From positions 211,849-275,848 of the forward strand of contig JAPOVV010000105.1 in the NCBI GenBank assembly GCA_026707945.1: a stretch of 64,000 bases of DNA, given 5' to 3'. Position numbers and translations under genes: made by a program. The DNA comes from Gammaproteobacteria bacterium (GTDB lineage Bacteria > Pseudomonadota > Gammaproteobacteria > Pseudomonadales > Azotimanducaceae). The notes under the pieces are model-generated. The model searched no databases. It saw only the letters and a list, made by a program, of their open reading frames with translations, and was not told the origin of the DNA. Of the stretch, positions 56,166 through 63,730 are shown piece by piece; position 1 is the stretch's first letter, and each line of letters begins with the position of its first letter.

Positions 56166-56942
56166 ATGACCATCCAGCTACGTCAAATTTGTTTAGTCGC
56201 TCGTGAACTGCGACCCGTCATCGACGACCTTTCGAATGTCCTCGGGATTCACGCTTGTTTCGTTGATCCCGGTGTAGGTGCTTTTGGTTTAGAGAACACT
56301 TTGATGTGTGTTGGTCGCAACTTTCTTGAGGTGGTCGCACCGGTTGAAGAGAACACAGCAGGTGGTCGTTATCTGGACAAACGAAACGGCGACGGCGGCT
56401 ACATGGTGATTTGTCAAGCCGATAGCAAAGAAAACCAGCAAGCCGTTCGACAACGTGCGCTGGACAACGGCATTCGAATCGCCCATGAGTCCGATCGCGA
56501 AAACTGGAATATCTGTCAGATCCATCCAGGTGACATGATCGCATCATTCTTTGAAATCGAATGGGTGCCACCGAACGATTTTGAAGGTAATTGGATGCCT
56601 GCTGGTGGACTCGGATGGGAAGACAAAGTCGACCAGTCAACTACAGTAGATTTCGTAGCGGTCGAGCTTCAAGGTCCGGATCCGGTCGAAGTCGCAGATC
56701 GCTGGGGTAAGGTTGCGGGATTGCCCGTAAGTCGTGATGGCGATGTATTGAGCATGCGTCTAAACAACGTCGATATTCGTTTCGTCGAAGCGACCGATGG
56801 ACGCGGCGCTGGATTGGGCGGATTAGACATATCGGTTGTAGATAAGGCCGGGATACTAGAACGAGCTAAAACACGGGGCGCGTACGTTTCAGATGACCAA
56901 GTCATGCTTTGCGGAACCCGCTGGAACTTGGTAGACGCTTAG
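56166..56942 (+). CDS. VOC-superfamily (glyoxalase-like) protein
   Basis: A 258-residue protein with two glyoxalase/bleomycin-resistance-like halves: QLRQICLVARELRPVIDDL in the first, with NTLMCVGRNFLEVVAP, and VDFVAVELQGPDPVEVADRWGKV in the second. It resembles the Glyoxalase_3-type domain. No clear full set of metal ligands could be assigned by eye. GGAG lies seven bases before the ATG. It is the last ordinary gene before the accessory island. Confidence 0.8.
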   Translation: MTIQLRQICLVARELRPVIDDLSNVLGIHACFVDPGVGAFGLENTLMCVGRNFLEVVAPVEENTAGGRYLDKRNGDGGYMVICQADSKENQQAVRQRALDNGIRIAHESDRENWNICQIHPGDMIASFFEIEWVPPNDFEGNWMPAGGLGWEDKVDQSTTVDFVAVELQGPDPVEVADRWGKVAGLPVSRDGDVLSMRLNNVDIRFVEATDGRGAGLGGLDISVVDKAGILERAKTRGAYVSDDQVMLCGTRWNLVDA

Positions 56943-57068
56943 ACTGACGAGCCTACTTCAAAAAAACACCTCTTCTCCGAGCGACTCTGAATTCGAATAG
57001 GATTCAATTTAACCAAACAATATCTGTTTTACTTTTTACCACATTTCGATAGGGGACTAACAGCGCAT

Positions 57069-57690
57069 CTACAAAACGCCAACTCATAACACAAAATGTT
57101 GTACTAATTTGGAGAGTTTTGTTTCGACTCCGACCTTAGGTTGTGGCCGATATGGTTCGCATAGCCGACGCACGACACCCTCGTGACGGTATCGCGATTA
57201 CGTAGTTTCTCGAGCAAGTCGCGCCCGATGAGGTGCCCCGGAAGCATGGTTCGTGGCATGTCGCTGACCGGACGGAACGGTGTACGGTGCGCGCGTCGCG
57301 ATTCCACACGTATTGCCAAAAAAATCGATGGTCTCAGCCGTACTGGTTCCATGCCTGCCGATGTTACTTTTCTGTGAAAATGCACTCAGTCATGGATCGT
57401 TCGCCATTGAGTTGCCGGTTCCGGGTTGCCGCGGTGTATCAGATGCTGGCGAGATTGAAAGGCATTGCTAGTCCCAAGCTGAAGCGCAATCTCGCGATCA
57501 GTCAGAAATCCACCTAGCGCCTGGGGCTCCGCATCCGTGCCGCCTTAGCGAATGGCCAAGACCGACTCATGCTCGGATCGATCGAGGTCAATGAGACCTA
57601 CTTCGGTGGTAAGTCGAAGAATCGACATACCTCTCAACGAGACGGGAAGAGGGTGTAGGCAGCACGTACCCAATTGTCGGGATCCTGGAT
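57069..57690 (+). mobile_element. Decayed IS1595-type element, left copy (5' half only)
   Basis: The remnant begins at a CTACAAAA...GCCAACT end shared with the copy at 59.8 kb and includes a ruined transposase beginning ATGGTTCGCATAGCC. It breaks at an in-frame TAG and frameshifts; fragments of the zinc-ribbon region and the VNETYFGGKSKNRH-type segment can be read in different frames. Similarity to the right copy ends near 57690 (GTGTAGGC...CACGTACCCA). The catalytic C-terminal half and right end are missing. It is in the same orientation as the right copy. Confidence 0.8.
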
Positions 57691-58009
57691 CGAATACCGA
57701 GTTCATGGCGTTTCTTGCCGTAAAACAACCTAGATGAAAACTTCGGTGAGCTACCCGAGGTTAGTTCGCCGGAGAGGCGCTAATATGTTTTAGCGGACAA
57801 CTCTTGACGCACCTCAAAATTGAAGGAGAATGTTGTAACATTCAATCTCTCTTAATGTCTAACGGTTCAATTGACTCGTGTATTTTCTATCCAGATGCGA
57901 GAGAGAAAAGAACTCTAAATTTTCTTTCTCCTTGATCCTGTCAACGTGAAATGACGAACGAATACCGCATAATAATCCGTTATCAAATCAATTTCGAGCT
58001 GGTATAGAG
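57691..58009. other. Leader of the three-gene cassette
   Basis: About 320 bases without a gene. It becomes AT-rich after 57800. It contains a GAATGTT-GT-AACATTC near-palindrome and a pyrimidine/purine-rich imperfect repeat GAGAAAAGAA...TTTCTTTCTC at about 57905-57935. A promoter for the downstream operon should be here but no good -35/-10 pair could be fixed. Confidence 0.4.
57828..57843 (+). promoter_or_regulatory. Near-perfect palindrome upstream of the cassette
   Basis: GAATGTT-GT-AACATTC has two perfect 7-base arms and a 2-base centre, 167 bases upstream of the first cassette gene. It has the form of a repressor operator. No regulator gene is in the cassette itself. Confidence 0.45.
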
Positions 58010-58669
58010 GTGCAACAGATACTCTCGGAAATAGTTGTGGTATTCCAGGAGGGAGTCCTACATAGAGCAATGTTCAATGAGAAAGCTCTATTCAACGGTG
58101 CGCTAGATCAAGTTGAAATGGTACTCGGTGGCATAGGAGAATATCGTTCACGAGACGATACCGCAACTCTTGCAATACGTTCAGATCGCATCGTACTGAA
58201 TCAAATGATCGACGATGTGTTTTCAGATGACATGGAACAATCGGCGAAGCTACTAACATCAATGATTGAATCCAACAAGATATTAGATAAAATTACTGTA
58301 GTAGGACTAAATGTCGGTACACATGTAGTCAGCGTGAGTACGGAAAACCTTGGAATTAACCTATGTAAGTCTCTAACTAACGAAGCACGTCTCAATTCAT
58401 TGGTTTCACCACCTGAAAATCTATCATACTATGTAAATATAGCTACGGTATTTATGTTAGGTTCATTATTATGCACGTTAAGAATAGAACCGTCATATCA
58501 TGACCAAGGTAAGAGTTTATATATTGGTCTCAATGCGGAACAATCTATTTCAGAAGAACCGGATGTCCTTTCGGAGATATCAGATATACTCTCAGACGTA
58601 AGGGAGTATTCGCGAAATTTGATTGAACGTTTCACAACATTTATGACAACAGAAGGAGAATCCCCATGA
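58010..58669 (+). CDS. Cassette gene A, unknown function
   Basis: A 219-residue soluble protein of unknown function; GTG start at 58010 (an ATG at 58070 is an alternative). I do not recognise a family. Two similar-looking alpha/beta blocks appear: ATLAIRSDRIVLNQMIDD followed by an acidic helix and ITVVGLNVGTHVV, then NIATVFMLGSLLCTLRIEP, a SLYIGLNAEQ strand and a long C-terminal helix (DVLSEISDILSDVREYSRN). The layout loosely recalls TIGR04255-type proteins, a sporadic family found in accessory regions; this is only a resemblance. Its stop overlaps gene B by four bases. AT-richer than the core. Confidence 0.75.
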   Translation: MQQILSEIVVVFQEGVLHRAMFNEKALFNGALDQVEMVLGGIGEYRSRDDTATLAIRSDRIVLNQMIDDVFSDDMEQSAKLLTSMIESNKILDKITVVGLNVGTHVVSVSTENLGINLCKSLTNEARLNSLVSPPENLSYYVNIATVFMLGSLLCTLRIEPSYHDQGKSLYIGLNAEQSISEEPDVLSEISDILSDVREYSRNLIERFTTFMTTEGESP

Positions 58670-59283
58670 GTACGTTCGAAGAATTGATGGAAACGACGCC
58701 TCTCGATCGAACAACGATTAGGCAAGACAAGACTAGACAGATAACGAAATCTCAGACATCATCGTCAGGTAATGAGATTATGTCCATCGAAAAATCCGCA
58801 AATAAGATAACTCGTGAATATTTCGAAGGGAGTATCGTATCTAAGCAAAGTATTATTGGTCATTTAAACTATGGTTTTGTTTTAGGTCGGGGAACATTAA
58901 ACAGCGTTATAATTGACAGACTGCGTCAAAAGCTTAGAGATGAATTAAATGAGCTTAAAAAGTCAGTTACCTTCGATAACTGGGATGGTGAAGGTGCACC
59001 ACGGATTCAAGATTCTGCCTTCGATAATGCGATACAGTTCATCGAAAGTTTGCCAATTCAAGATATAAACACACCTGATATCTATGCTACTCCTCATGGT
59101 GCTATCGTTTTTTCGTGGGAATCGAAGGATTTAAAAGATACATTTGAAGTATTATTGTTGCCTTCTGGGGAAATCGCTACCTCGGGTATTTTCGATAGAC
59201 TCGAGGTTATAGGTCGTGTTGAACGGAACGTCAAGGGTATTAATAGATTATGTGATCTGATGTCATGGATATCCCGTGACTAG
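58666..59283 (+). CDS. Cassette gene B, NWDGEGA-motif protein
   Basis: A 205-residue protein. The first 60 residues are polar and low in structure (TTIRQDKTRQITKSQTSSS). A predicted helix (IDRLRQKLRDELNELKKS, about 83-100) leads to NWDGEGAPRIQDSA (105-118). A small beta-rich domain follows, with IYATPHGAIVFSWES and FEVLLLPSGEIATSG. I recall this NWDGxGA plus pPHGxIxxxW layout from uncharacterised proteins of mobile regions, with no known function. It overlaps gene A by four bases (ATGA) and gene C by eight, so the three are translationally coupled. Confidence 0.78.
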   Translation: MSTFEELMETTPLDRTTIRQDKTRQITKSQTSSSGNEIMSIEKSANKITREYFEGSIVSKQSIIGHLNYGFVLGRGTLNSVIIDRLRQKLRDELNELKKSVTFDNWDGEGAPRIQDSAFDNAIQFIESLPIQDINTPDIYATPHGAIVFSWESKDLKDTFEVLLLPSGEIATSGIFDRLEVIGRVERNVKGINRLCDLMSWISRD

Positions 59284-59743
59284 ACGTGTGACGGGTGAAC
59301 TGGCACGTATAGCAAATGAAGCAGGTAGAGCGAAAGGTAAGAAAAGAAAGGTTAAATCGCTTCTAACGCCAAATGTCGAAAATGAAATGTCGATCGCGAG
59401 GATTGACGGGTTGGAATGTGACGAAATTCTTAATCTAGCCATAGAATTCATGGCTCAGAGTGATTCCCCTCAGAAAGTTCACGGATGGTTCGAATTTAGC
59501 GCAGAAGCAGTAGAAGACGCCGATCTCACTATTGACTATGATGAGAATCCCCCACGTCACGCGAACGTCATAGATTGGCCTGATAAGGACGAGGCTCAAT
59601 CAAGAGCAACTCAGATACTGTATCGTGCGTGCTATCGAAAAGCTCACTTTAATCCTCCAATCGATCCAACAAATCCAACGATACCAGATGATCCATGCTC
59701 ATACGTAGAGGAAATTGATTACAGAGCGATCCCGAAGAATTAG
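59276..59743 (+). CDS. Cassette gene C, unknown function
   Basis: A 155-residue protein with GTG start inside the end of gene B. Residues 1-28 are strongly basic (RRVTGELARIANEAGRAKGKKRKVK), suggesting nucleic-acid contact (inference). The rest is acidic and aromatic: HGWFEFSAEAVEDADLTID, VIDWPDKDEAQSRATQILY, then a conserved-looking CYRKAHFNPP and a proline-rich tail. No family recognised. It is the last gene of the operon and is followed 69 bases later by the right IS1595 remnant. Confidence 0.75.
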   Translation: MTRRVTGELARIANEAGRAKGKKRKVKSLLTPNVENEMSIARIDGLECDEILNLAIEFMAQSDSPQKVHGWFEFSAEAVEDADLTIDYDENPPRHANVIDWPDKDEAQSRATQILYRACYRKAHFNPPIDPTNPTIPDDPCSYVEEIDYRAIPKN

Positions 59744-59811
59744 ACTTTTAAGGATTCGCCGTAGATTCCGGTTGAGAATTTTCATTAATTATGCTGGGAC
59801 TAATGACCTAA

Positions 59812-60440
59812 CTACAAAAAGCCAACTAATAAAACAAGATGTTGTATGAATTAAGAGAGTTTTATTTTGATAAAAACCTTAGATAGGAACCGTTATGGTT
59901 CGTTTAGCCAACACACCGCCCTCGTGAACGCATCACGCTCACGCCGTTTCTCGAGGAAGTCGCGTCCGATGATGGTGCCTCGGAAGCATGGTTCGTGGCA
60001 CGTCGCTGGCCGAACGGTTTCCCGTGCGCACATTGCGTTTCCACACGTTTCGCCGAACGAAAGAATCGATGCCCTCAGCTGTACAGGTGTCATGACTGCC
60101 GATGTTACTTTTCCGTGAAATCGCATTCGGTCATGCATCACTCGCCATGGAGTTGTCGGATCCGGGATGCCGCGGTCTATCTAATGCTCATGAGTTTGAG
60201 GGGCATTGCCAGCGCCAAGCTGGAGCGTAATCTCGGGATCAGTCAGAAATCCGCCGGGCACCCAGGACATCGCATTCGTGTACCCTTCGCGAGTGACCGA
60301 GACCGTCTCATGCTCGGATCGATCGAGGTCGATGAGACCTACATCGGAGGTAGGGCGAAGAATCAACACGCCTCTCACGGCGACGGGAAGCGGGTGTAGG
60401 CGACACGTACCCAGTCGTCGAGATCCCTGTATAGGATGAC
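59812..60440 (+). mobile_element. Decayed IS1595-type element, right copy (5' half only)
   Basis: This second truncated copy, directly repeated relative to 57069-57690, starts with CTACAAAA...GCCAACT and carries a better-preserved transposase N-terminus. An open stretch from about 59940 to 60399 reads FPCAHC, YRCHDCRCYFSVKSHS (zinc ribbon), LRGIASAKLERNLGISQKSAG and EVDETYIGGRAKNQHAS. That is the IS1595 zinc-ribbon, second helical domain and first catalytic aspartate. A TGA near the start and the stop after GDGKRV break it; the rest of the catalytic domain is missing. Confidence 0.85.
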
Positions 60441-60505
60441 CGGTGAAATCCGCACTGAAGCCGTTGACGACGCAAAAAAGAGGCGATTACATACAGAACT
60501 AGAAA

Positions 60506-60530
60506 ATGGCTGCGGAGATCATCCAGTTTC
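60506..60530 (+). repeat. Diverged copy of the 24-bp ATGGC-GAGATCAT repeat
   Basis: Reads ATGGCTGCGGAGATCATCC then AGTTTC, matching the two copies at 60801 and 61116 apart from a 3-base insertion and a few substitutions. Unlike the other two it is not attached to an intact gene on the minus strand. Confidence 0.55.
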
Positions 60531-60745
60531 GCGCCACCGAAACTATTTCGATGAAGGCAAGAGATGACGAACGACCGCTTCGCGGCGACGTAGATCTTGC
60601 TCATAGATCACGATCCGCGTCGGTACATCGACCTTACGCGAATGAGATTGTTCGCTGATGCGCTTGAACACGTCCCGTCGAGGGTGGTACCTACGACGAT
60701 CATGCAAAGTTTCCATGGTTGGTTACCTTTGATTTGTGTGATCGT

Positions 60746-60781
60746 GGACGCTGGTGGTGGTTCGCCAGCGTCCAACTTTTT
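60746..60781 (+). terminator. Strong intrinsic-terminator-like hairpin
   Basis: GGACGCTGG-10-CCAGCGTCC is a perfect 9-bp stem followed on the plus strand by AACTTTTT. It lies between the right IS1595 remnant and the minus-strand small genes; for those genes it sits about 38 bases past the last stop and could act as a shared terminator. Confidence 0.7.
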
Positions 60782-60800
60782 CGGGAGGCTGAAATATCAA

Positions 60801-60824
60801 ATGGCTGAGATCATTCCGTTTCAG
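60801..60824 (+). repeat. 24-bp direct repeat, copy 2
   Basis: ATGGCTGAGATCATTCCGTT then TCAG; 22 of 24 bases are identical to the copy at 61116-61139. It covers the last codons and stop of the minus-strand gene ending at 60811. On the plus strand it would encode the peptide start MAEIIPFQ. Confidence 0.75.
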
Positions 60825-61086
60825 AATCTTTGTCAATCTCAAGCCGAGCATTTACTTCAGCACGGAGAGCGTTCGACAGGTGCATGGCGCTCGTTATTGT
60901 CAGCGGAAAAGACATCGTATAGGACGGTGATCCGCCTGTATCAAACTCCAACAGGAATGATAAGGTCGCATGCGGGGAGGATTGAATCTCCCATGAGGAG
61001 ACGCTAATGAACCGGCGGTCTTTGTCATCAAATTCTCGTGCGAGGATATTGAACTCGATATCTGGTACGGAGTCGAAGTCAGGCAT
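60811..61086 (-). CDS. Small hypothetical protein
   Basis: A 91-residue acidic protein of unknown function with predicted strands (RRFISVSSWEIQ, ATLSFLLEFDT, YTMSFPLTIT) and a C-terminal helix (AMHLSNALRAEVNARLE), ending SETE. It lies 39 bases after the upstream small gene on the same strand. An overlapping plus-strand frame beginning MAEIIPFQ cannot be excluded, but the minus-strand composition is more protein-like. Confidence 0.5.
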   Translation of the reverse strand: MPDFDSVPDIEFNILAREFDDKDRRFISVSSWEIQSSPHATLSFLLEFDTGGSPSYTMSFPLTITSAMHLSNALRAEVNARLEIDKDSETE

Positions 61087-61115
61087 TTGGTTTTTCTCTT
61101 TATAGGTTTAGTTCG

Positions 61116-61139
61116 ATGGCGGAGATCATTCGGTTTCAG
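61116..61139 (+). repeat. 24-bp direct repeat, copy 3
   Basis: ATGGCGGAGATCATTCGGTT then TCAG, 315 bases after copy 2 in the same orientation. It covers the end of the minus-strand gene stopping at 61126; on the plus strand it would encode MAEIIRFQ. Confidence 0.75.
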
Positions 61140-61395
61140 GACGCGAAGCGACGAGCTGCTCAAGCAATTTGCGAATCTTCCGAAGCTCCTCTACCCCCGC
61201 CGGACCCGACAGGCCAGCCTCATCGAGTTCATCTATGGTTAGCCCAAGTTCATGGTCTCGACCCTCGATATTCACTCGAAGCACAAGGCATGGTGTGCCA
61301 TCGAATCGGGGAATATTCTCAAGAATCTTTGCTAAGGGAAGGTTATCCCGACCCGGCTTAGGGCGGCCACCTCCGCTTGGAATTGGCGAGCTCAT
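61126..61395 (-). CDS. Small hypothetical protein
   Basis: An 89-residue protein of unknown function. A polar start (SSPIPSGGGRPKPGRDN) is followed by CLVLRVNIEGRDHELGLTID, a beta hairpin, and a C-terminal helix (VEELRKIRKLLEQLV), ending PETE. Its ATG overlaps the stop of the upstream gene by four bases (ATGA), which supports both being genes in one operon. Confidence 0.58.
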   Translation of the reverse strand: MSSPIPSGGGRPKPGRDNLPLAKILENIPRFDGTPCLVLRVNIEGRDHELGLTIDELDEAGLSGPAGVEELRKIRKLLEQLVASRPETE

Positions 61396-61637
61396 GGCCA
61401 GTCGAATCTTGATCGCTCGCCAAGCGCAATATCGTTTGCGATTTTGTTTAGATCGGCGCGGGCTTTTTCAGCGACAGATTGAATCGCCGCTTCTTCCTCA
61501 GACGAGAAATTCTCGGCATACCTCTGACTCAACAAGCACCTCATGAGTCCGGCACTGATCTCATCGCCAAAGTCTGCAACCGCTATTCCTCGACGGCCTC
61601 CGGGAGTCTGTCGAAGTTCTTCTTTTGGTGTTGTCAT
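61392..61637 (-). CDS. Small hypothetical helical protein
   Basis: An 81-residue protein of unknown function, mostly helical in its second half (EEEAAIQSVAEKARADLNKIANDIAL). The start has an AGAGAGG ribosome site eight bases upstream and is the first gene of a three-gene minus-strand operon. A long imperfect hairpin (61670-61698) lies in its leader. No family recognised. Confidence 0.6.
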   Translation of the reverse strand: MTTPKEELRQTPGGRRGIAVADFGDEISAGLMRCLLSQRYAENFSSEEEAAIQSVAEKARADLNKIANDIALGERSRFDWP

Positions 61638-61669
61638 TGGATTGACCTCTCTATGACAATGCTGATTTT

Positions 61670-61698
61670 GAGGGTCGGTGTTCGTTGCACCGGCCCTC
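61670..61698 (-). promoter_or_regulatory. Hairpin in the leader of the small-gene operon
   Basis: GAGGGTCGGTG-7-CACCGGCCCTC pairs over 11 positions with one mismatch that is a G-U pair when the plus strand is transcribed. It lies 33-61 bases upstream of the 61637 start. No T-tract follows on either strand, so a leader structure or recombination site is as likely as a terminator. Confidence 0.4.
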
Positions 61699-61954
61699 GC
61701 TTGTTAGCTCATTGTAAGTGAGAATTTAGCTCGGACGAACCCCTGATTTAAATGCACAATGGGGACCGTGGTCTACAAATAGGTACCCGCCATGTCGGGT
61801 TGCCTGCTGAATGCACCAGCCCGATTAATGCCTGGGGTCGCTCCCTAGACTGGGCGGATAAGCAGAGACGTCTTTACCTCTTATAGTTCACAACGGTCCG
61901 ACGGCAGCGTGTTTCGGTTTAGCGCTATGTTGTCGTTTACAAGGGGGCTCGGTC

Positions 61955-62367
61955 ATGAAACAAGTGAACCATCTCTATGGCGACCCAAAGCCGTCTTTCA
62001 CCCAGCGCTGGCTCAAGCGGCTTTTCTATATCTTTGCCGGGTTCGTTGGCTTGACTATTCTTCTAAGCATCGTCGGACCGCCCTTAAACCCAGAAGAGGA
62101 ATTGGAACAGGCGCGTGAGGAGTACCGCGTAGCTTTCGAGCTCGCGTACATGGCGAATCGCCAGACGAAGAACTGGAACGTGCGCGTAAGGAGTACCGAG
62201 CAGCTTTCGAGCGAGCTCGGGCACATGGCGAAAGGCAAGCGGAGCAAAATCAGGCGGACTACCAACAGTTCCTAGCCGACCAAAAGGCTCAACGTCAAGC
62301 GAGGCGCGAAGCCGAAAGTGCTAAAGCAGAAAAGGAAGATAAGGGACATCATTGCTTGTGGGGCTAG
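61955..62367 (+). pseudogene. Frame-broken membrane / coiled-coil protein with a tandem repeat
   Basis: The first frame encodes a basic start, a transmembrane helix (LFYIFAGFVGLTILLSIVG, about residues 23-41) and EEELEQAREEYRVAFE. About 75 bases later the same DNA recurs in the next frame, encoding EELERARKEYRAAFERARA, then a Gln/Arg/Glu-rich coiled coil and a stop at 62367. A single-base slip near 62160 joins the two into a plausible protein of about 135 residues. Either the gene is broken or the repeat arose with an indel. GGGGGCTCGG just before the ATG could serve as ribosome site. Function unknown. Confidence 0.55.
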
Positions 62368-62785
62368 GATGGCAGGTCGAGAGAATTTGCCGACCTCGTC
62401 AAGCGAAATATGCACGACTCCGATTCATTCGATCACGATAAAACCCTAGTATCGCAGAATCGCAATGGCAGGCATCTAATCAAGATGACCTTTCGAGGCA
62501 GAAACGCATTTGGTGGTACTGTCAAATCCGAGGCTGTGGGATGGCTGGATCACAACACCTGCGAACCAACTTTGACGAACATTTCAATGCTATAAGACGG
62601 TGCTTCATAAGATTGACAGGCAGAGACTAAAGAAAGAACCGATGCCAGAGGCAAAGCAGCGCCGACCGAAGCGCGACATACTGGCGAAAGCGATGCGCCG
62701 AGTATTCCAGGAGCGAATGTAGAACGGCGACACGAAGCGTCGCCAAGATCAAACAGAACCGAGCAAGCGCTCCGACGAAAGTGAG
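62368..62785. other. Gene-free spacer
   Basis: No supported gene, RNA or terminator in these 418 bases. A 61-residue plus-strand frame at 62410-62595 shows no family resemblance. The stretch separates the broken membrane gene from the third IS1595 copy. Confidence 0.45.
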
Positions 62786-63730
62786 CTAAGCAACTAGCTT
62801 CTCGTACTTGAGATGCTTACCCGCTAGACCGCCGGTAAGCTGCACCATCTGATTCACGGTATTGGCATCGCACATGTTATGGCGAGTGGTGAACTCGGCC
62901 ACATAGCGATTGAGGTGCTTCGGGCTCATCTGGTGATAGGTGCCTTTATGCGCTCGCTTGAGCATCGACCAGAACGATTCAATGCCGTTCGTATGCACCT
63001 CACCGCGCACGTACGCGTCTTCTCGATGACACACTGGTTCATGGTCGAAAGACAAGATCAATCTACCATACGAGGACGACTAATCGGTGAAGACTGACGC
63101 GCCCAATTCCACGTTAGATTTGATAAAGCCTTCAAGCGTCGCCGCTCGAGTATCTGGCACGACCTGAGTTCTGACCTCATTCTTCGCCGGGTTCTTCACC
63201 CCGACGACTGCGGTTTTACCGCCACCCCCACCGCCGACTCTTAACCGGTCGCGTTAGTGCTTGTTCCGTTCAAGACCGCCCACGTAGGTCTCATCGACTT
63301 CCACCGGACCGATGCATTGATCGAGACCGCTAGCATCCCACGATTCACGCAAGCGATGCAGCATGTATCAAGCCGTCTTCTGCGTCACGTTGAGATCTCG
63401 GTGGAGCTTCATCGAGCTGATGCCCTTGAGGTTGGTGACATACAGATAGATGGCGAACGCCCACTTGCGCAGAGGCAGACGCGAGCACTGCAGCACGGTT
63501 CCAGTTCTGACGCTAAAGTACCGACCGCAATCCAAACACCGGTAAGGCATCGAGCGCTGGCTTTTCATGGGCTTGGTATTAGCGCTATCGTAATGACCGC
63601 AGGTTCGCCCGTCGTCCCACTAGACCGATTCAAACCACTCAACCGCAGACGCTTCATCAGGGAACATCTCCGCCAATTCGATTACCGATATGCCCTCACG
63701 ATCAGATCGACCCGGTCCTCTGTTTGCCAT
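62786..63730 (-). pseudogene. IS1595-family transposase, full length with four in-frame stops
   Basis: Read on the minus strand from ATG at 63730, one frame runs about 315 codons without any frameshift. It shows the IS1595 order: MANRGPGRSDREGIS, MFPDEASAVEWFES, the zinc ribbon (PYRCLDCGRYFSVRTG, with the first cysteine pair decayed), LKGISSMKLHRDLNVTQKTA, EVDETYVGGLERNKH, a glycine-rich loop, and HTNGIESFWSMLKRAHKGTYHQMS. Nonsense codons interrupt it at V-TAG-W, A-TGA-Y (where a Trp is usual), H-TAA-R and D-TAG-S. It is inactive as written, and a different subgroup from the two half copies at 57 and 60 kb. Confidence 0.88.

Larger units (their letters stand above)
60441..60800. other. Spacer with a diverged repeat and a hairpin
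   Basis: No supported gene in these 360 bases. They contain a diverged copy of the 24-bp repeat described below (60506-60530) and a strong hairpin at 60746-60781. Short frames here have no family resemblance. Confidence 0.4.

Noticed and set aside
57100..60440. CRISPR array or att-site pair around the three-gene cassette
   Set aside because: The repeats are two IS1595 half-copies of about 600 bases, not short regular repeats, and no integrase or tRNA is adjacent.
61116..61361. 81-residue plus-strand frame starting MAEIIRFQ
   Set aside because: After the first ten residues it looks like an antisense reading of the better-supported 89-residue minus-strand gene; kept only as a note in the repeat finding.
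61670..61698. Integron attC site
   Set aside because: The hairpin lacks a proper GTTRRRY core (the nearest is GTTAGCT) and no integrase is in the window.
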